Shown: piece by piece, positions 42,952 through 53,090 of the stretch
Layout: the number at the start of each line of letters is the position of its first letter
Position numbering within the stretch: the first letter of the stretch is position 1
Assembly (NCBI GenBank): GCA_012221805.1
Contig: CP015195.1
Span: forward strand, 1,969,771 to 2,033,770
Source of the DNA: Pasteurellaceae bacterium RH1A
GTDB taxonomy: Bacteria > Pseudomonadota > Gammaproteobacteria > Enterobacterales > Pasteurellaceae
Direction of reading: 5' to 3'
DNA length: 64,000 nucleotides
The notes under the pieces: model-generated
The model's database searches: none
Told to the model about the DNA's origin: nothing
Seen by the model: the letters and a program-made list of their open reading frames with translations, nothing else
Position numbers and translations under genes: made by a program

Positions 42952-44943
42952 ATGAAGAAAAGCTATACCATGTTATTAGGCCTGCTCTTTGCAGGCTCTC
43001 TTTATGCGGTTGAGCCAAAGCTCAAGGAAGCCGATTTGGTTATTCCTAAGCCGACTGCCGAACAATCGCTCTCGGCCCAACGGGTAACGGCTCGCTTGAC
43101 CCAGTCCCACTACCGCACCATTAAGCTGGATGACGAATTTTCGGAAAAGATTTTTAACCGTTATATCGACTGGCTAGACCCATCCCATAACACCTTCTTA
43201 CAGGAAGATGTGGATCAGATGCGTCAATTATATGCCCACCTCTTTGATGATGATTTGGTAGCTGGCAAGCTGGATAATGCCTTTGCCATGTATGAACGCA
43301 TGACCAAGCTGCGTTATGAGCGCTACAAATATGCCCTGTCGCTCTTGGACAAGCAGCCCGATCTCAAGGGCCAAGATCAGATTGAAAATGATCGTGAAAA
43401 AGCTCCTTTCCCGCAAACCGTGGAAGAGGCCAACAAACTTTGGGAGCAGCGAGTCAAAAACGACATTATTTCCCTCTATCTCAAAGACAAGAAATGGCCA
43501 GAAATCAAGAAAACCCTGACCAAGCGTTATGACCTGGCCATTCGCCGCCTGACCCAAAGCACCTCAGACGACATTGCCCAAACCTTCCTCAATTCCTTTG
43601 CCCGTGAGATCGACCCGCACACCAGCTACCTGTCGCCACGCTCGGCCAAGCGTTTTGAAGAAAGCATGAACCTCTCCCTAGAAGGGATTGGGGCAACCTT
43701 GACCATGGAAGATGATGTTACCACCATCAAATCCTTGGTGACAGGTGCGCCGGCTGCCCGCAGCAAGAAAATTCAGGTGGGCGATAAGATCATCGGTGTT
43801 GGCCAGGAAAAGGGCGAAATCGAAGATGTGATCGGCTGGCGTTTAGATGATGTGGTCGATAAGATCAAGGGTAAGAAGGGCAGCAAGGTTCGCCTGGAAA
43901 TTGAGCCTGCCAAGGGCGGCAAATCCAAGATCATTACCCTAGTTCGGGATAAGATCCGCCTTGAGGACAGTGCAGCCAAATTAACCGTTCGCAAGGTGGA
44001 TGGCAAGAATATTGCCAGCCTTAAGATCTCAACCTTCTATTTGGGCTTGACCAAGGATGTCAAGGCGATTTTAACTGAAGCGAAAAACCGTGATATTGAC
44101 GGCCTGATTATTGACCTGCGTAACAACGGTGGTGGCTCGCTACAAGAGGTGATTGAGCTAACAGGTCTCTTTATTGACAAGGGCCCGGTAGTTCAGGTAC
44201 GTGATGCCTTTAACCGCATTAAGGTGCATGAAGATGTGAATGCCGGCACCATTTATGATGGCAAAATGATGGTGATGATCAACCGTTTCAGCGCCTCGGC
44301 TTCCGAGATTTTTGCCGCTGCCATGCAGGACTACAACCGAGCCATTATTCTGGGCCAAACCACCTTTGGCAAGGGCACGGTGCAGCAAAGCCGTCCGCTT
44401 AATCTCATGACGGACTTTAACCGCGATCCGCTGGGCATTGTGCAATACACCATTCAGAAGTTTTACCGCATCAATGGCGGCAGCACCCAGCTCAAGGGCA
44501 CAGAGGCAGATATTCTCTTCCCATCTCTCATTAACGCAGAGAAAAATGGGGAATCTTTTGAAGACAATGCCCTGCCTTGGGATAAGATTCCGCCGGCCAC
44601 CTATCAAGAAGTCGGCAATGCCCGTGCGGATGTGGCTGAATTGACCGCCAAGCACCAAGAGCGGATTGCCCAAGATCCTGAGTTTATCGTCCTGAATGAA
44701 GACATCGCCCGTAACAAAGAACGGGATGATCGCAAGTTTACCTCCCTTAACCTGGCAGAGCGTAAACAGGAAAATGATGCCGATGAACAAAGACGCTTAA
44801 AGAACCTCAACGAACGTTTCAAGCGTGAGAAGAAAAAGCCTCTGAAGAACTTGGATGCGCTACCAAAAGACTATGAAGCCCCTGATTTCGTACTCAGCGA
44901 AACAGAGAAAATGATGGTGGATTGGTTAAATTTAAGTAAATAA
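42952..44943 (+). CDS. prc: Tail-specific periplasmic protease Prc
   Basis: The 663-residue S41 protease has a signal peptide (KKSYTMLLGLLFAGSLYA), an N-terminal helical region, a PDZ domain (SLEGIGATLTMEDD to SKIITLVRDK) and the Ser-Lys dyad: Ser in RFSASASEIFAAAM and Lys in TTFGKGTVQQ. It processes penicillin-binding protein 3 and degrades MepS-type hydrolases with NlpI in E. coli. ATG at 42952 is chosen over the adjacent TTG. It is in an operon with proQ, 17 bp apart. Confidence 0.96.
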   Translation: MKKSYTMLLGLLFAGSLYAVEPKLKEADLVIPKPTAEQSLSAQRVTARLTQSHYRTIKLDDEFSEKIFNRYIDWLDPSHNTFLQEDVDQMRQLYAHLFDDDLVAGKLDNAFAMYERMTKLRYERYKYALSLLDKQPDLKGQDQIENDREKAPFPQTVEEANKLWEQRVKNDIISLYLKDKKWPEIKKTLTKRYDLAIRRLTQSTSDDIAQTFLNSFAREIDPHTSYLSPRSAKRFEESMNLSLEGIGATLTMEDDVTTIKSLVTGAPAARSKKIQVGDKIIGVGQEKGEIEDVIGWRLDDVVDKIKGKKGSKVRLEIEPAKGGKSKIITLVRDKIRLEDSAAKLTVRKVDGKNIASLKISTFYLGLTKDVKAILTEAKNRDIDGLIIDLRNNGGGSLQEVIELTGLFIDKGPVVQVRDAFNRIKVHEDVNAGTIYDGKMMVMINRFSASASEIFAAAMQDYNRAIILGQTTFGKGTVQQSRPLNLMTDFNRDPLGIVQYTIQKFYRINGGSTQLKGTEADILFPSLINAEKNGESFEDNALPWDKIPPATYQEVGNARADVAELTAKHQERIAQDPEFIVLNEDIARNKERDDRKFTSLNLAERKQENDADEQRRLKNLNERFKREKKKPLKNLDALPKDYEAPDFVLSETEKMMVDWLNLSK

Positions 44944-44954
44944 TTTTAAAATTC

Positions 44955-44994
44955 AGACCGCTTGTAGTAAGCTATTGAGCGGTCTATTTTTTTA
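44955..44994 (+). terminator. Terminator of proQ-prc
   Basis: AGACCGCT and AGCGGTCT pair around a 15-nt loop and are followed by ATTTTTTT. The left arm is part of an ACCGCTTGT uptake signal. Confidence 0.85.
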
Positions 44995-45029
44995 TATTGA
45001 TTACCTATATCGATTTTCGAGGATATTTT

Positions 45030-46646
45030 ATGATTAAGGTGAAAGCCTTTAAGTGGTTACCCTTATTAACCCTATCAGGTGCAGCTTTAGCAGAAACAGG
45101 CGCCCCTGTTGTCGAAGCCAATATGATGCCAAGCCAGCCAGTACAAGCCGCCCCCGTGCTTGCCAGTGCTGAACCTGCTGCTCAAGCGGCTAACAATGGC
45201 ACTATTGTTGATAATGTCTTGCCTTTGCTTAGTTTAGAGGCCCAGCGTGCCCGTGATGCAGCGGCGGAAAGAGCCCGCTTGTTAGAAGAAGAGCGTTCTC
45301 AAAAATTGGCTCAGGCAGAAAGCCAGGTTCGTCAAGAAGTGGGGGAGAGCTCCCTCCTATTGGCCCGTGATGTGGCCAAACTTTATTTGGATAACGATTT
45401 TGGCCTTATGTGGCAGGATCAAAAGGCTCAACGCACCTTTATTCGGGAATATGCAGTCTTTGCGGCCAGTGGTGTATCTAAGTCAGCCGATAAGGCCCTG
45501 CAAAATATCCTCAGCAAGCCTCAGGGAGAATTGGCCCGTGATATTCTCTTAACCGATGCCCTGCTTGATTTTCTTTACTATCAAGGCAATGTGGCCAAGC
45601 AGGCCAATAACTGGCTCTATCAGTTGGGTAGCTACCGTACCCGCTCACCTAACGAAGCCCAACAGCAACGTTGGTTAAGTGCCGTGAAAAATGGCAGCAC
45701 AGCCCAATTTATCAGCAACCTGGTGCCAAGAAACCATATTTACCAAGAAACCGTACAAAGATTGATGTCTATGTCACCAAATGGCACAGCAAGCAATCAA
45801 AATACGGCTGAAACAGGCAAAAAAGGTACAAAAGGTAAGAAATCCAACAAGGCAAGCGGGACAAACAGCGCCACTTTTGCCAAATTAGCCCTGAATGCCC
45901 AACGTTTGCGGATTATCCCGAGTTTTGATAACGGGATTTTCGTCAATATTCCAAGCTACCAGCTTTACTACTTCCGTGATGGCAAGTTGGCCCTCCAATC
46001 TAAGGTGATTGTGGGCAAGGACGAGCGCAGAACGCCAGTTATGTATAGCAAATTAAGCAATGTCGTGGTTAATCCGCCTTGGACCATCCCACCAACGATT
46101 TTAAGCAAGGACTTTATTCCAAGAATGGCCAAGGATCCAGGCTATGCTGAACGCCGTGGCTTTGAGATTTTTGATTCTAAAGGCAACAAAGTTAATCCAC
46201 GCAGCGTAAACTGGGCTTCTTATGTAAACAGTAAGAGCTTCCCTTACCGCATCCGCCAAAAAGCAGGTGATGATAGTGCCCTTGGCCGTTATAAGTTTAA
46301 TATGCCAAGCTCGGATGCCATTTTCTTACACGACACCCCAAACCGTGGCCTCTTTAGCAAAACCGATCGGGCTTTGAGTTCAGGTTGTGTGCGTGTGGCC
46401 AAAGCCGATGAACTGGCCACCATCTTGCTCAAGGAAGCAGGTTGGTCAGAAGGGCGTAAGAGAAATGTCTTAGACAGCAAGAAAACCACTTCTGCCCAAA
46501 TTCGTTCAGATAACCCTGTTTATCTCTACTATGTGACAGCCTGGGTAGAAAATGGTAAAGTGCATACCCTGCCAGATATTTACAAGTTTGACAGTCAAAT
46601 CAAAAGAACCAATATCAACTGGGCAGCAGTCAAAAACAATATTTAG
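45030..46646 (+). CDS. ldtD: L,D-transpeptidase, YcbB/LdtD type
   Basis: The 538-residue periplasmic enzyme forms 3-3 cross-links in peptidoglycan. It has a signal sequence (MIKVKAFKWLPLLTLSGAALA), an Ala/Glu-rich helical region, the scaffold domain, a Lys/Gly-rich low-complexity insert near residues 260-285, and the YkuD catalytic domain with HDTPNRGLFSKTDRALSSGC (nucleophilic Cys). The start at 45030 follows GAGGA. It stands upstream of mepK and gloC, the same order as E. coli ycbB-ycbK-ycbL. Confidence 0.93.
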   Translation: MIKVKAFKWLPLLTLSGAALAETGAPVVEANMMPSQPVQAAPVLASAEPAAQAANNGTIVDNVLPLLSLEAQRARDAAAERARLLEEERSQKLAQAESQVRQEVGESSLLLARDVAKLYLDNDFGLMWQDQKAQRTFIREYAVFAASGVSKSADKALQNILSKPQGELARDILLTDALLDFLYYQGNVAKQANNWLYQLGSYRTRSPNEAQQQRWLSAVKNGSTAQFISNLVPRNHIYQETVQRLMSMSPNGTASNQNTAETGKKGTKGKKSNKASGTNSATFAKLALNAQRLRIIPSFDNGIFVNIPSYQLYYFRDGKLALQSKVIVGKDERRTPVMYSKLSNVVVNPPWTIPPTILSKDFIPRMAKDPGYAERRGFEIFDSKGNKVNPRSVNWASYVNSKSFPYRIRQKAGDDSALGRYKFNMPSSDAIFLHDTPNRGLFSKTDRALSSGCVRVAKADELATILLKEAGWSEGRKRNVLDSKKTTSAQIRSDNPVYLYYVTAWVENGKVHTLPDIYKFDSQIKRTNINWAAVKNNI

Positions 46647-46662
46647 TGTGATCTAGATCACA
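46647..46662. promoter_or_regulatory. CRP-like site between ldtD and mepK
   Basis: TGTGA-TCTAGA-TCACA is a perfect palindrome directly after the ldtD stop, followed by a terminator. Its target promoter is unclear. Confidence 0.65.
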
Positions 46663-46672
46663 ATTCGGATAT

Positions 46673-46707
46673 GTTCCAACAAATTTTTGAAATTTGTTGG
46701 AACTTTT
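46673..46707 (+). terminator. Terminator of ldtD
   Basis: GTTCCAACAAATTT-TTG-AAATTTGTTGGAAC-TTTT, a perfect 14-bp stem. Confidence 0.85.
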
Positions 46708-46837
46708 CGATTTTTTTGCACTCTGATTAGCGTTTTTGTCAGAAAAAAAAGTACAAATGGTTGATAATAAAAAGCAGAGGTATCTTTTTGTTATCCATCA
46801 TTATGATGAACCAATTTCAATTTTAAAGGTATGAAAA

Positions 46838-47398
46838 ATGAATTTAATTGATCAAGGCCGCCGTAAATGGCTCTCATTAGGTGGAATCGTGCTGGGTGCC
46901 AGCTTGCTACCAACCAATGTGCTGGCCAAATTAGCCACCCCCAAGCCCCTGACCCTGCGTTTATATAACGCCAACACAGGCGAACGCTTGGTCACCAACT
47001 TCCACAATGGTTCAAAGTTTGTTTCCAGCGAGCTATCTAAACTAAACCACATTATGCGTGACAGACGGAATAACCAAGTCAGACGCATCGACCCTAATCT
47101 CTTTATGCGCCTTTATCAGGTGCAACGTCGCTTGGGCCTAAAAAACCCTGAAATCACCCTCTTAAGTGGTTACCGTTCTGCCCAAAGCAATGCATCACTT
47201 CGCCGTAACCATCGTGGTGTGGCCAGCAATAGCTACCACATTCGTGGCCAGGCCATGGACTTCCGTATTGCCAGCGTTTCAACCGCTAAAATCCGCAATG
47301 CTGCACTTTCCTTAAGCAATGGCGGTGTAGGCTACTACCCTCGTAGTAACTTTGTCCACATCGACACAGGCCCAGATCGCAGCTGGCGTGGTGTTTAA
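46838..47398 (+). CDS. mepK: Murein endopeptidase of the YcbK/MepK (DUF882) family
   Basis: The 186-residue protein has a twin-arginine signal (GRRKWLSLGGIVLGASLL). The metallopeptidase M15-like DUF882 domain shows LLSGYRSAQSNA, SYHIRGQAMDF (metal His and Asp) and FVHIDTGPDRSW (metal His). E. coli MepK cleaves 3-3 peptidoglycan cross-links, the bonds made by LdtD, whose gene is upstream. Tat export would suit a cofactor loaded before export. AAAGGT lies before the start. Confidence 0.92.
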   Translation: MNLIDQGRRKWLSLGGIVLGASLLPTNVLAKLATPKPLTLRLYNANTGERLVTNFHNGSKFVSSELSKLNHIMRDRRNNQVRRIDPNLFMRLYQVQRRLGLKNPEITLLSGYRSAQSNASLRRNHRGVASNSYHIRGQAMDFRIASVSTAKIRNAALSLSNGGVGYYPRSNFVHIDTGPDRSWRGV

Positions 47399-47414
47399 CA
47401 AGCGGTTGAAAAAT

Positions 47415-48044
47415 ATGTTTAACCTGCAAATTATCCCTGTTAGCCCCTTTCAGCAGAACTGTGCCATCATTTGGGACGAAGACAAAAATGCGGCGGTCAT
47501 TGATTCGGGTGATGATGCCCCAAGCCTGATTCGCTTTATTGAGGAGAATCAGCTAAGGCTTCAAAAAATCCTCCTGACCCACGGGCATTTGGATCACATC
47601 ATGGCCGCAGATAAGCTCCGCCAACATTTCAAGGTGGAGATCTTCGGCTCTCATCGGGCCGATCAGCCCCTCTTTGAACACCTTGGTGACATCTGCCGTG
47701 AATACGGTATGCCAGCGGTGGAGGGCTTTCTGCCTGACCATTGGCTGAATGAGGGCGATCAAGTCCAGGTAGGCAAGCTTACCTTTCAGGTTCGCCATCT
47801 GCCAGGCCACGCCCCGGGCCATATTGGTTTCTTTGATTTTGCCAATAAAATTGCCTTTAGTGGCGATGTGCTTTTTAAGGACAGCATTGGACGGACCGAT
47901 CTCTACATGGGCAATTTTGATGAGCTTATCAGCACCATTCGGCATAAGATGTTTGATCTAGAGGATGATTTCATTGTTATGCCAGGCCACGGGCCCCATA
48001 CCACCATCGGCCGTGAAAAGCAGCATAATCCCTTTCTTAAGTAA
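47415..48044 (+). CDS. gloC: Type II glyoxalase GloC (YcbL)
   Basis: The 209-residue metallo-beta-lactamase-fold hydrolase has the metal motif LTHGHLDHIMAAD, HLPGHAPGHIGF, FSGDVLFKDSIGRTD and the last His in VMPGHGPHTT. It hydrolyses S-lactoylglutathione. The start at 47415 is chosen; the longer frame overlaps mepK. An ACAAGCGGT uptake signal spans the 16-bp gap to mepK. Confidence 0.92.
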   Translation: MFNLQIIPVSPFQQNCAIIWDEDKNAAVIDSGDDAPSLIRFIEENQLRLQKILLTHGHLDHIMAADKLRQHFKVEIFGSHRADQPLFEHLGDICREYGMPAVEGFLPDHWLNEGDQVQVGKLTFQVRHLPGHAPGHIGFFDFANKIAFSGDVLFKDSIGRTDLYMGNFDELISTIRHKMFDLEDDFIVMPGHGPHTTIGREKQHNPFLK

Positions 48045-48049
48045 GATGT

Positions 48050-48076
48050 AAACCGCTGAAACAAGCGGTTTAATTT
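48050..48076 (+). terminator. Terminator of mepK-gloC
   Basis: AAACCGCT-GAAACA-AGCGGTTT followed by AATTTTC. The right arm is an uptake signal. Confidence 0.6.
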
Positions 48077-48224
48077 TCAGGATTATTTGCAAAAAAATGC
48101 CTTTTTGGCTCCGCTTGTAATTTGTCTAGAGATTGTCAAAAGATTAAAGTCAATTGACTTTGCCCACCAGTTCAGGGATTATCCCCACCATTTTGTGATT
48201 AACCCTTTATAAGTGAAACTTTCA

Positions 48225-49025
48225 ATGCGTGATATGGAAAACTTGATTGAAGTGAAAAACCTGACCTTTAAACGGGGCGAGCGGGTGATTTATGATAAGC
48301 TCAACCTGCAAGTCAAAAAAGGCAAAATAACGGCAATTATGGGGCCATCAGGCATTGGAAAAACGACCTTGTTACGTTTAATTGGTGGGCAGATTGTGCC
48401 CGAATCAGGCCAAATTTTATTTGACGGCAAGGACGTTTGCACAGCCAATAACAAGGAACTCTATGAGCTGCGCCAGCGTATGGGTATGCTCTTCCAATCG
48501 GGGGCGCTTTTTACCGACCTTTCCACCTTCGACAATGTTGCCTTTCCCATTCGGGAACACACTCGCCTGCCAGAGGCCTTAATTCGTAAGCTCGTACTCA
48601 TGAAACTGGAAGCTGTTGGCCTGCGTGGGGCAGCTGATTTAATGCCATCCGAATTATCCGGCGGTATGGCCCGCCGTGCCGCCCTGGCCCGTGCCATTGC
48701 CCTTGACCCTGACTTGATCATGTATGATGAACCCTTCACCGGCCAAGACCCTATCAGTATGGGCGTGATTGTGGAACTGATCAAACGCCTTAACCAGGCC
48801 CTAAATTTAACCTCCATTGTGGTTTCCCACGATGTCACCGAAGTGCTCAGCATTGCTGATTATGCCTATATTGTGGCCGACAAGCGTATTATTGCCGAAG
48901 GCACATCAGAGCAACTCTTGGCCAGCCAAGATCCGCAGGTGGTACAATTCTTAGCAGGAAAATCGGACGGCCCTGTCCGCTTCCACTATCCTGCCCAAAA
49001 CTATACAGAGGAGCTCTTTCAATGA
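48225..49025 (+). CDS. mlaF: Phospholipid ABC transporter ATP-binding protein MlaF
   Basis: The 266-residue ABC ATPase of the Mla system keeps outer-membrane lipid asymmetry. Walker [11 protein letters not shown], signature [16 protein letters not shown], Walker [13 protein letters not shown] and [10 protein letters not shown] are present. Possible starts are GTG 48213, ATG 48225 and ATG 48234; no clear Shine-Dalgarno decides, and 48225 is chosen from the usual length. It overlaps mlaE (ATGA). The order mlaFEDCB-ibaG-murA equals that of E. coli; mlaA is not in the window. Confidence 0.93.
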   Translation: MRDMENLIEVKNLTFKRGERVIYDKLNLQVKKGKITAIMGPSGIGKTTLLRLIGGQIVPESGQILFDGKDVCTANNKELYELRQRMGMLFQSGALFTDLSTFDNVAFPIREHTRLPEALIRKLVLMKLEAVGLRGAADLMPSELSGGMARRAALARAIALDPDLIMYDEPFTGQDPISMGVIVELIKRLNQALNLTSIVVSHDVTEVLSIADYAYIVADKRIIAEGTSEQLLASQDPQVVQFLAGKSDGPVRFHYPAQNYTEELFQ

Positions 49026-49798
49026 TGGGCTTTATTTCCAACCTTGGCGCCAGTGTGATTAATCTTATCCGCACCTTTGGCCGAGCCAGTTTTATGTTGT
49101 GGGGCGCCCTCATCGGCAAGCCACAATTTCGTAAGCACAGCCCGCTCTTGATCAAGCAGCTTCATGTTTTGGGCGTGCAATCCCTCTTGATTATTATGCT
49201 CTCTGGGCTTTTTATCGGCATGGTGCTTGGCCTGCAAGGCTATGTGGTCTTGGTGGACTTTTCTGCCGAAACCAGCCTGGGCCAACTGGTCTCCCTTTCC
49301 CTTTTACGAGAGCTTGGCCCTGTGGTCACCGCCCTCTTGTTTGCCGGTCGTGCAGGTTCCGCCCTCACCGCTGAAATTGGCTTGATGAAGGCCACCGAAC
49401 AGCTTTCCAGCCTTGAGATGATGGCCGTTGATCCCCTTAGACGGGTCATTGCCCCCCGCTTCTGGGCAGGTATCATCGCCATGCCAATTCTGGCCATTAT
49501 CTTTACCGCCATTGGCATTTGGGGCGGATCGTTAGTCGGCGTGGACTGGAAGGGCGTGGATTCAGGCAGCTTCTGGTCGGTCATGCAAAATAGCGTCACG
49601 GTGAGCGACTTATGGAATGGCTTTGTCAAAAGTGCAGTCTTTGCCTTTGCCGTGGTTTGGGTAGCCCTCTTTAACGGTTATGATGCCACCCCAACTTCAG
49701 AAGGCATCAGCCAGGCCACCACCCGCACGGTGGTGCATGCCTCCCTCTTGGTCTTGGGCTTAGATTTTGTGCTAACGGCCATTATGTTCGGCGGTTAG
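49022..49798 (+). CDS. mlaE: Phospholipid ABC transporter permease MlaE
   Basis: The 258-residue inner-membrane permease has five to six hydrophobic segments and the MlaE family pattern [20 protein letters not shown], followed by [18 protein letters not shown]. It forms the membrane core with MlaF, MlaD and MlaB. The start ATGATG overlaps the mlaF stop. A 123-bp spacer with a long perfect stem separates it from mlaD. Confidence 0.95.
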   Translation: MMGFISNLGASVINLIRTFGRASFMLWGALIGKPQFRKHSPLLIKQLHVLGVQSLLIIMLSGLFIGMVLGLQGYVVLVDFSAETSLGQLVSLSLLRELGPVVTALLFAGRAGSALTAEIGLMKATEQLSSLEMMAVDPLRRVIAPRFWAGIIAMPILAIIFTAIGIWGGSLVGVDWKGVDSGSFWSVMQNSVTVSDLWNGFVKSAVFAFAVVWVALFNGYDATPTSEGISQATTRTVVHASLLVLGLDFVLTAIMFGG

Positions 49799-49804
49799 TT
49801 CTCA

Positions 49805-49868
49805 ACAAGCGGGGCAAAAAGGCCTTTTTTCTGCAAATGCAAAAAATCAGACTTTTTGCCCCGCTTGT
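49805..49868. repeat. 17-bp inverted repeat between mlaE and mlaD
   Basis: ACAAGCGGGGCAAAAAG is repeated exactly in inverse orientation after 30 bp. The ends resemble uptake signals with a G in place of T. There is no T run after it; it could slow transcription or stabilise the mlaFE mRNA end. Confidence 0.75.
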
Positions 49869-49921
49869 AATACAATACGCTTTCTGCCTTGGGCAGAGCG
49901 GATTTAGCATAGGAAAGAAAA

Positions 49922-50434
49922 ATGCGTCAATCAATTAAATATGAATTCTGGGTGGGCTTGTTTGTGCTACTCGGATTGGGAGCCTTGGTCTTCCTAGGCT
50001 TGCGTGTAGCGAATGTACAGGGTTTTTCCTCGGAAAAAACTTACACTCTTTACGCAACTTTCGATAATATCGGCGGACTAAGAGTACGCGCGCCGATTAA
50101 GGTCGGTGGCGTGGTGATAGGCCGTGTGGCAGACATTCAACTTGATGCCCAAACCTACACCCCAAAAGTGACCTTGGCAGTGAACCAAGAATTTGACAAG
50201 ATTCCAGATTCCAGTTCCCTGTCTATTAAAACGTCAGGACTACTTGGCGAACAATATATTGCGTTAAATGTGGGCTTCGTAATGGAAGGCGAAACGCAAA
50301 TGTTGAAAGAAGGCGACAGCTTTGTTGATACAAACTCAGCAATGGTGTTGGAAGATTTAATCGGTCAATTCTTATATGGTGATAAGAAAACCGAAAACAC
50401 AGAAGCACCCGCTTCTGAACCCAAAACTGAATAG
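49922..50434 (+). CDS. mlaD: Phospholipid-binding MCE protein MlaD
   Basis: The 170-residue protein has one N-terminal membrane anchor (FWVGLFVLLGLGALVFLGL) and a single MCE domain (TLYATFDNIGGLRVRAPIKVG to SIKTSGLLGEQYIAL). It forms the hexameric lipid channel of the Mla transporter in the periplasm. AGGAAAG lies before the start. The C-terminal tail is short and charged. Confidence 0.95.
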   Translation: MRQSIKYEFWVGLFVLLGLGALVFLGLRVANVQGFSSEKTYTLYATFDNIGGLRVRAPIKVGGVVIGRVADIQLDAQTYTPKVTLAVNQEFDKIPDSSSLSIKTSGLLGEQYIALNVGFVMEGETQMLKEGDSFVDTNSAMVLEDLIGQFLYGDKKTENTEAPASEPKTE

Positions 50435-50455
50435 TTTTACTAATTGGAGTAACCA

Positions 50456-51091
50456 ATGTTAAAAAACCTTAAAAATCTTTTTGTGGCAGGCTTAGTTGCA
50501 GTTTCCGCTTTATTTTCAAGCAATGCTTTTGCAGAAACCAACCCTTATGTCTTAATGCAAAAAACAGCGGACAAATTATTTGGTGATATTCGAGCAAATC
50601 AAAGCAAGATCAAGGCAGATCCAAACTACTTGCGCACCATCGTGCGTAACGATCTCATGCCACATGTGCATGTAAAATATGCTGGCCAGTTAGTTTTAGG
50701 TAAAAACCTTGCCTCTGCGACTGAAGCCCAGCGCGAAAAATTCTTCGATGCTTTCGGCCAATTTATTGAGCAATCTTATGCTCAGGTCTTAACCCAATAT
50801 ACAGACCAAAAAGTGCAGATTGAAAATGAAAAATCTGTTGAAGGCAAGTCTATCGTCAGCATTCGTGTAAACGTGCTGCAAAACGGCAATGCTCAACCGA
50901 TTAAATTAGATTTCAAATGGCGTAAAAACAGCCGTACAGGCGAATGGCAGGCCTATGATATGGCGGCTGAAGGCGTAAGCATGGTAGCAACCAAGCAAAA
51001 TGAATGGAGCGGCACCCTACGCCAAAAAGGCATTGATGCCCTAACGGCCCAAGTTGCTCAATCTGCCAAACAGCCTATTACCCTAAAATAA
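50456..51091 (+). CDS. mlaC: Periplasmic phospholipid shuttle MlaC
   Basis: The 211-residue protein has a signal peptide (LKNLFVAGLVAVSALFSSNAFA) and the Ttg2/MlaC fold, with YLRTIVRNDLMPHVHVKYAGQLVLG and WRKNSRTGEWQAYDMAAEGVS. It carries phospholipid between the MlaA-porin complex and MlaFEDB. It follows mlaD by 21 bp. Confidence 0.95.
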   Translation: MLKNLKNLFVAGLVAVSALFSSNAFAETNPYVLMQKTADKLFGDIRANQSKIKADPNYLRTIVRNDLMPHVHVKYAGQLVLGKNLASATEAQREKFFDAFGQFIEQSYAQVLTQYTDQKVQIENEKSVEGKSIVSIRVNVLQNGNAQPIKLDFKWRKNSRTGEWQAYDMAAEGVSMVATKQNEWSGTLRQKGIDALTAQVAQSAKQPITLK

Positions 51092-51101
51092 AAAACGTTT
51101 T

Positions 51102-51449
51102 ATGCAAAGCCAAAAACCATTACAATGGGCCATTGTGCAAAACAATGAAAGCCTAATGGTTCAGTTATCAGGCGAGCTGACTCGTGACACGTTGCTTCCG
51201 CTTTGGAAGCAGCGTGCTTCTTTTTTATCGCCCAAGGCCCAGCAGCATATCTACTGGGATCTGCGCCAGCTTGAACGGGTCGATTCCGCAGGCTTTACCC
51301 TCTTGGCTGAACTACTGAACCATTACCAAAAAACCTCCCAGAACTGCCTGATCAATACGCCTGCCACGGTCAAATCCCTGGCACAGCTCTTTGATTTGGA
51401 AGACTGGTTTCATCAATTTTTAATTTGTGAGAAACATTACAAGGTATGA
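51102..51449 (+). CDS. mlaB: STAS-domain protein MlaB
   Basis: The 115-residue cytoplasmic STAS protein has LSGELTRDTLLPLW, and WDLRQLERVDSAGFTLLAEL with the conserved DSAG. It binds MlaF and is needed for transporter assembly. It lies 10 bp after mlaC, and its stop overlaps the ibaG start. Confidence 0.9.
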   Translation: MQSQKPLQWAIVQNNESLMVQLSGELTRDTLLPLWKQRASFLSPKAQQHIYWDLRQLERVDSAGFTLLAELLNHYQKTSQNCLINTPATVKSLAQLFDLEDWFHQFLICEKHYKV

Positions 51450-51703
51450 AAGACACCATCGAACAACTCTTGCTCAACAGCGATTTAGCCCTTGATGAAG
51501 TGCATGTACAGGGCGAAGGCTCACACTATGGCGTCATCGCCGTCAGCGATAGCTTTGCCAGCCTGTCCAAGGTTAAACAGCAGCAAATGATCTATGCCCC
51601 CTTAACCGAACTCTTTTCAACTAATGCTATTCATGCGCTCACCATTAAGACCTTTACCAAGGAGCAGTGGAAAAGAGAGCGTTTGCTCAATATGGCAGGT
51701 TAA
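51446..51703 (+). CDS. ibaG: BolA-family protein IbaG
   Basis: The 85-residue BolA-like protein has the conserved His in EGSHYGVIAVSDSF and the VKQQQMIYAPLTEL helix. BolA proteins bind [2Fe-2S] together with CGFS glutaredoxins such as grxD at 36760. ATGA overlaps mlaB; murA follows after 65 bp. Confidence 0.92.
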   Translation: MKDTIEQLLLNSDLALDEVHVQGEGSHYGVIAVSDSFASLSKVKQQQMIYAPLTELFSTNAIHALTIKTFTKEQWKRERLLNMAG

Positions 51704-51759
51704 TCCTATTTTTAAGGGCGAAACCTTTCGCCCAATTTCTGAATAATCAAGCCTTCTAA

Positions 51760-53046
<1,287 letters not shown>

Positions 53047-53052
53047 GCCAAC

Positions 53053-53086
53053 AAAAAAACCTCATACTGTGTATGAGGTTTTTTTT
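53053..53086. terminator. Terminator between murA and ftsX
   Basis: AAACCTCATAC-TGT-GTATGAGGTTT with A and T runs on both sides, usable from both directions. Confidence 0.92.
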
Positions 53087-53090
53087 CGAC

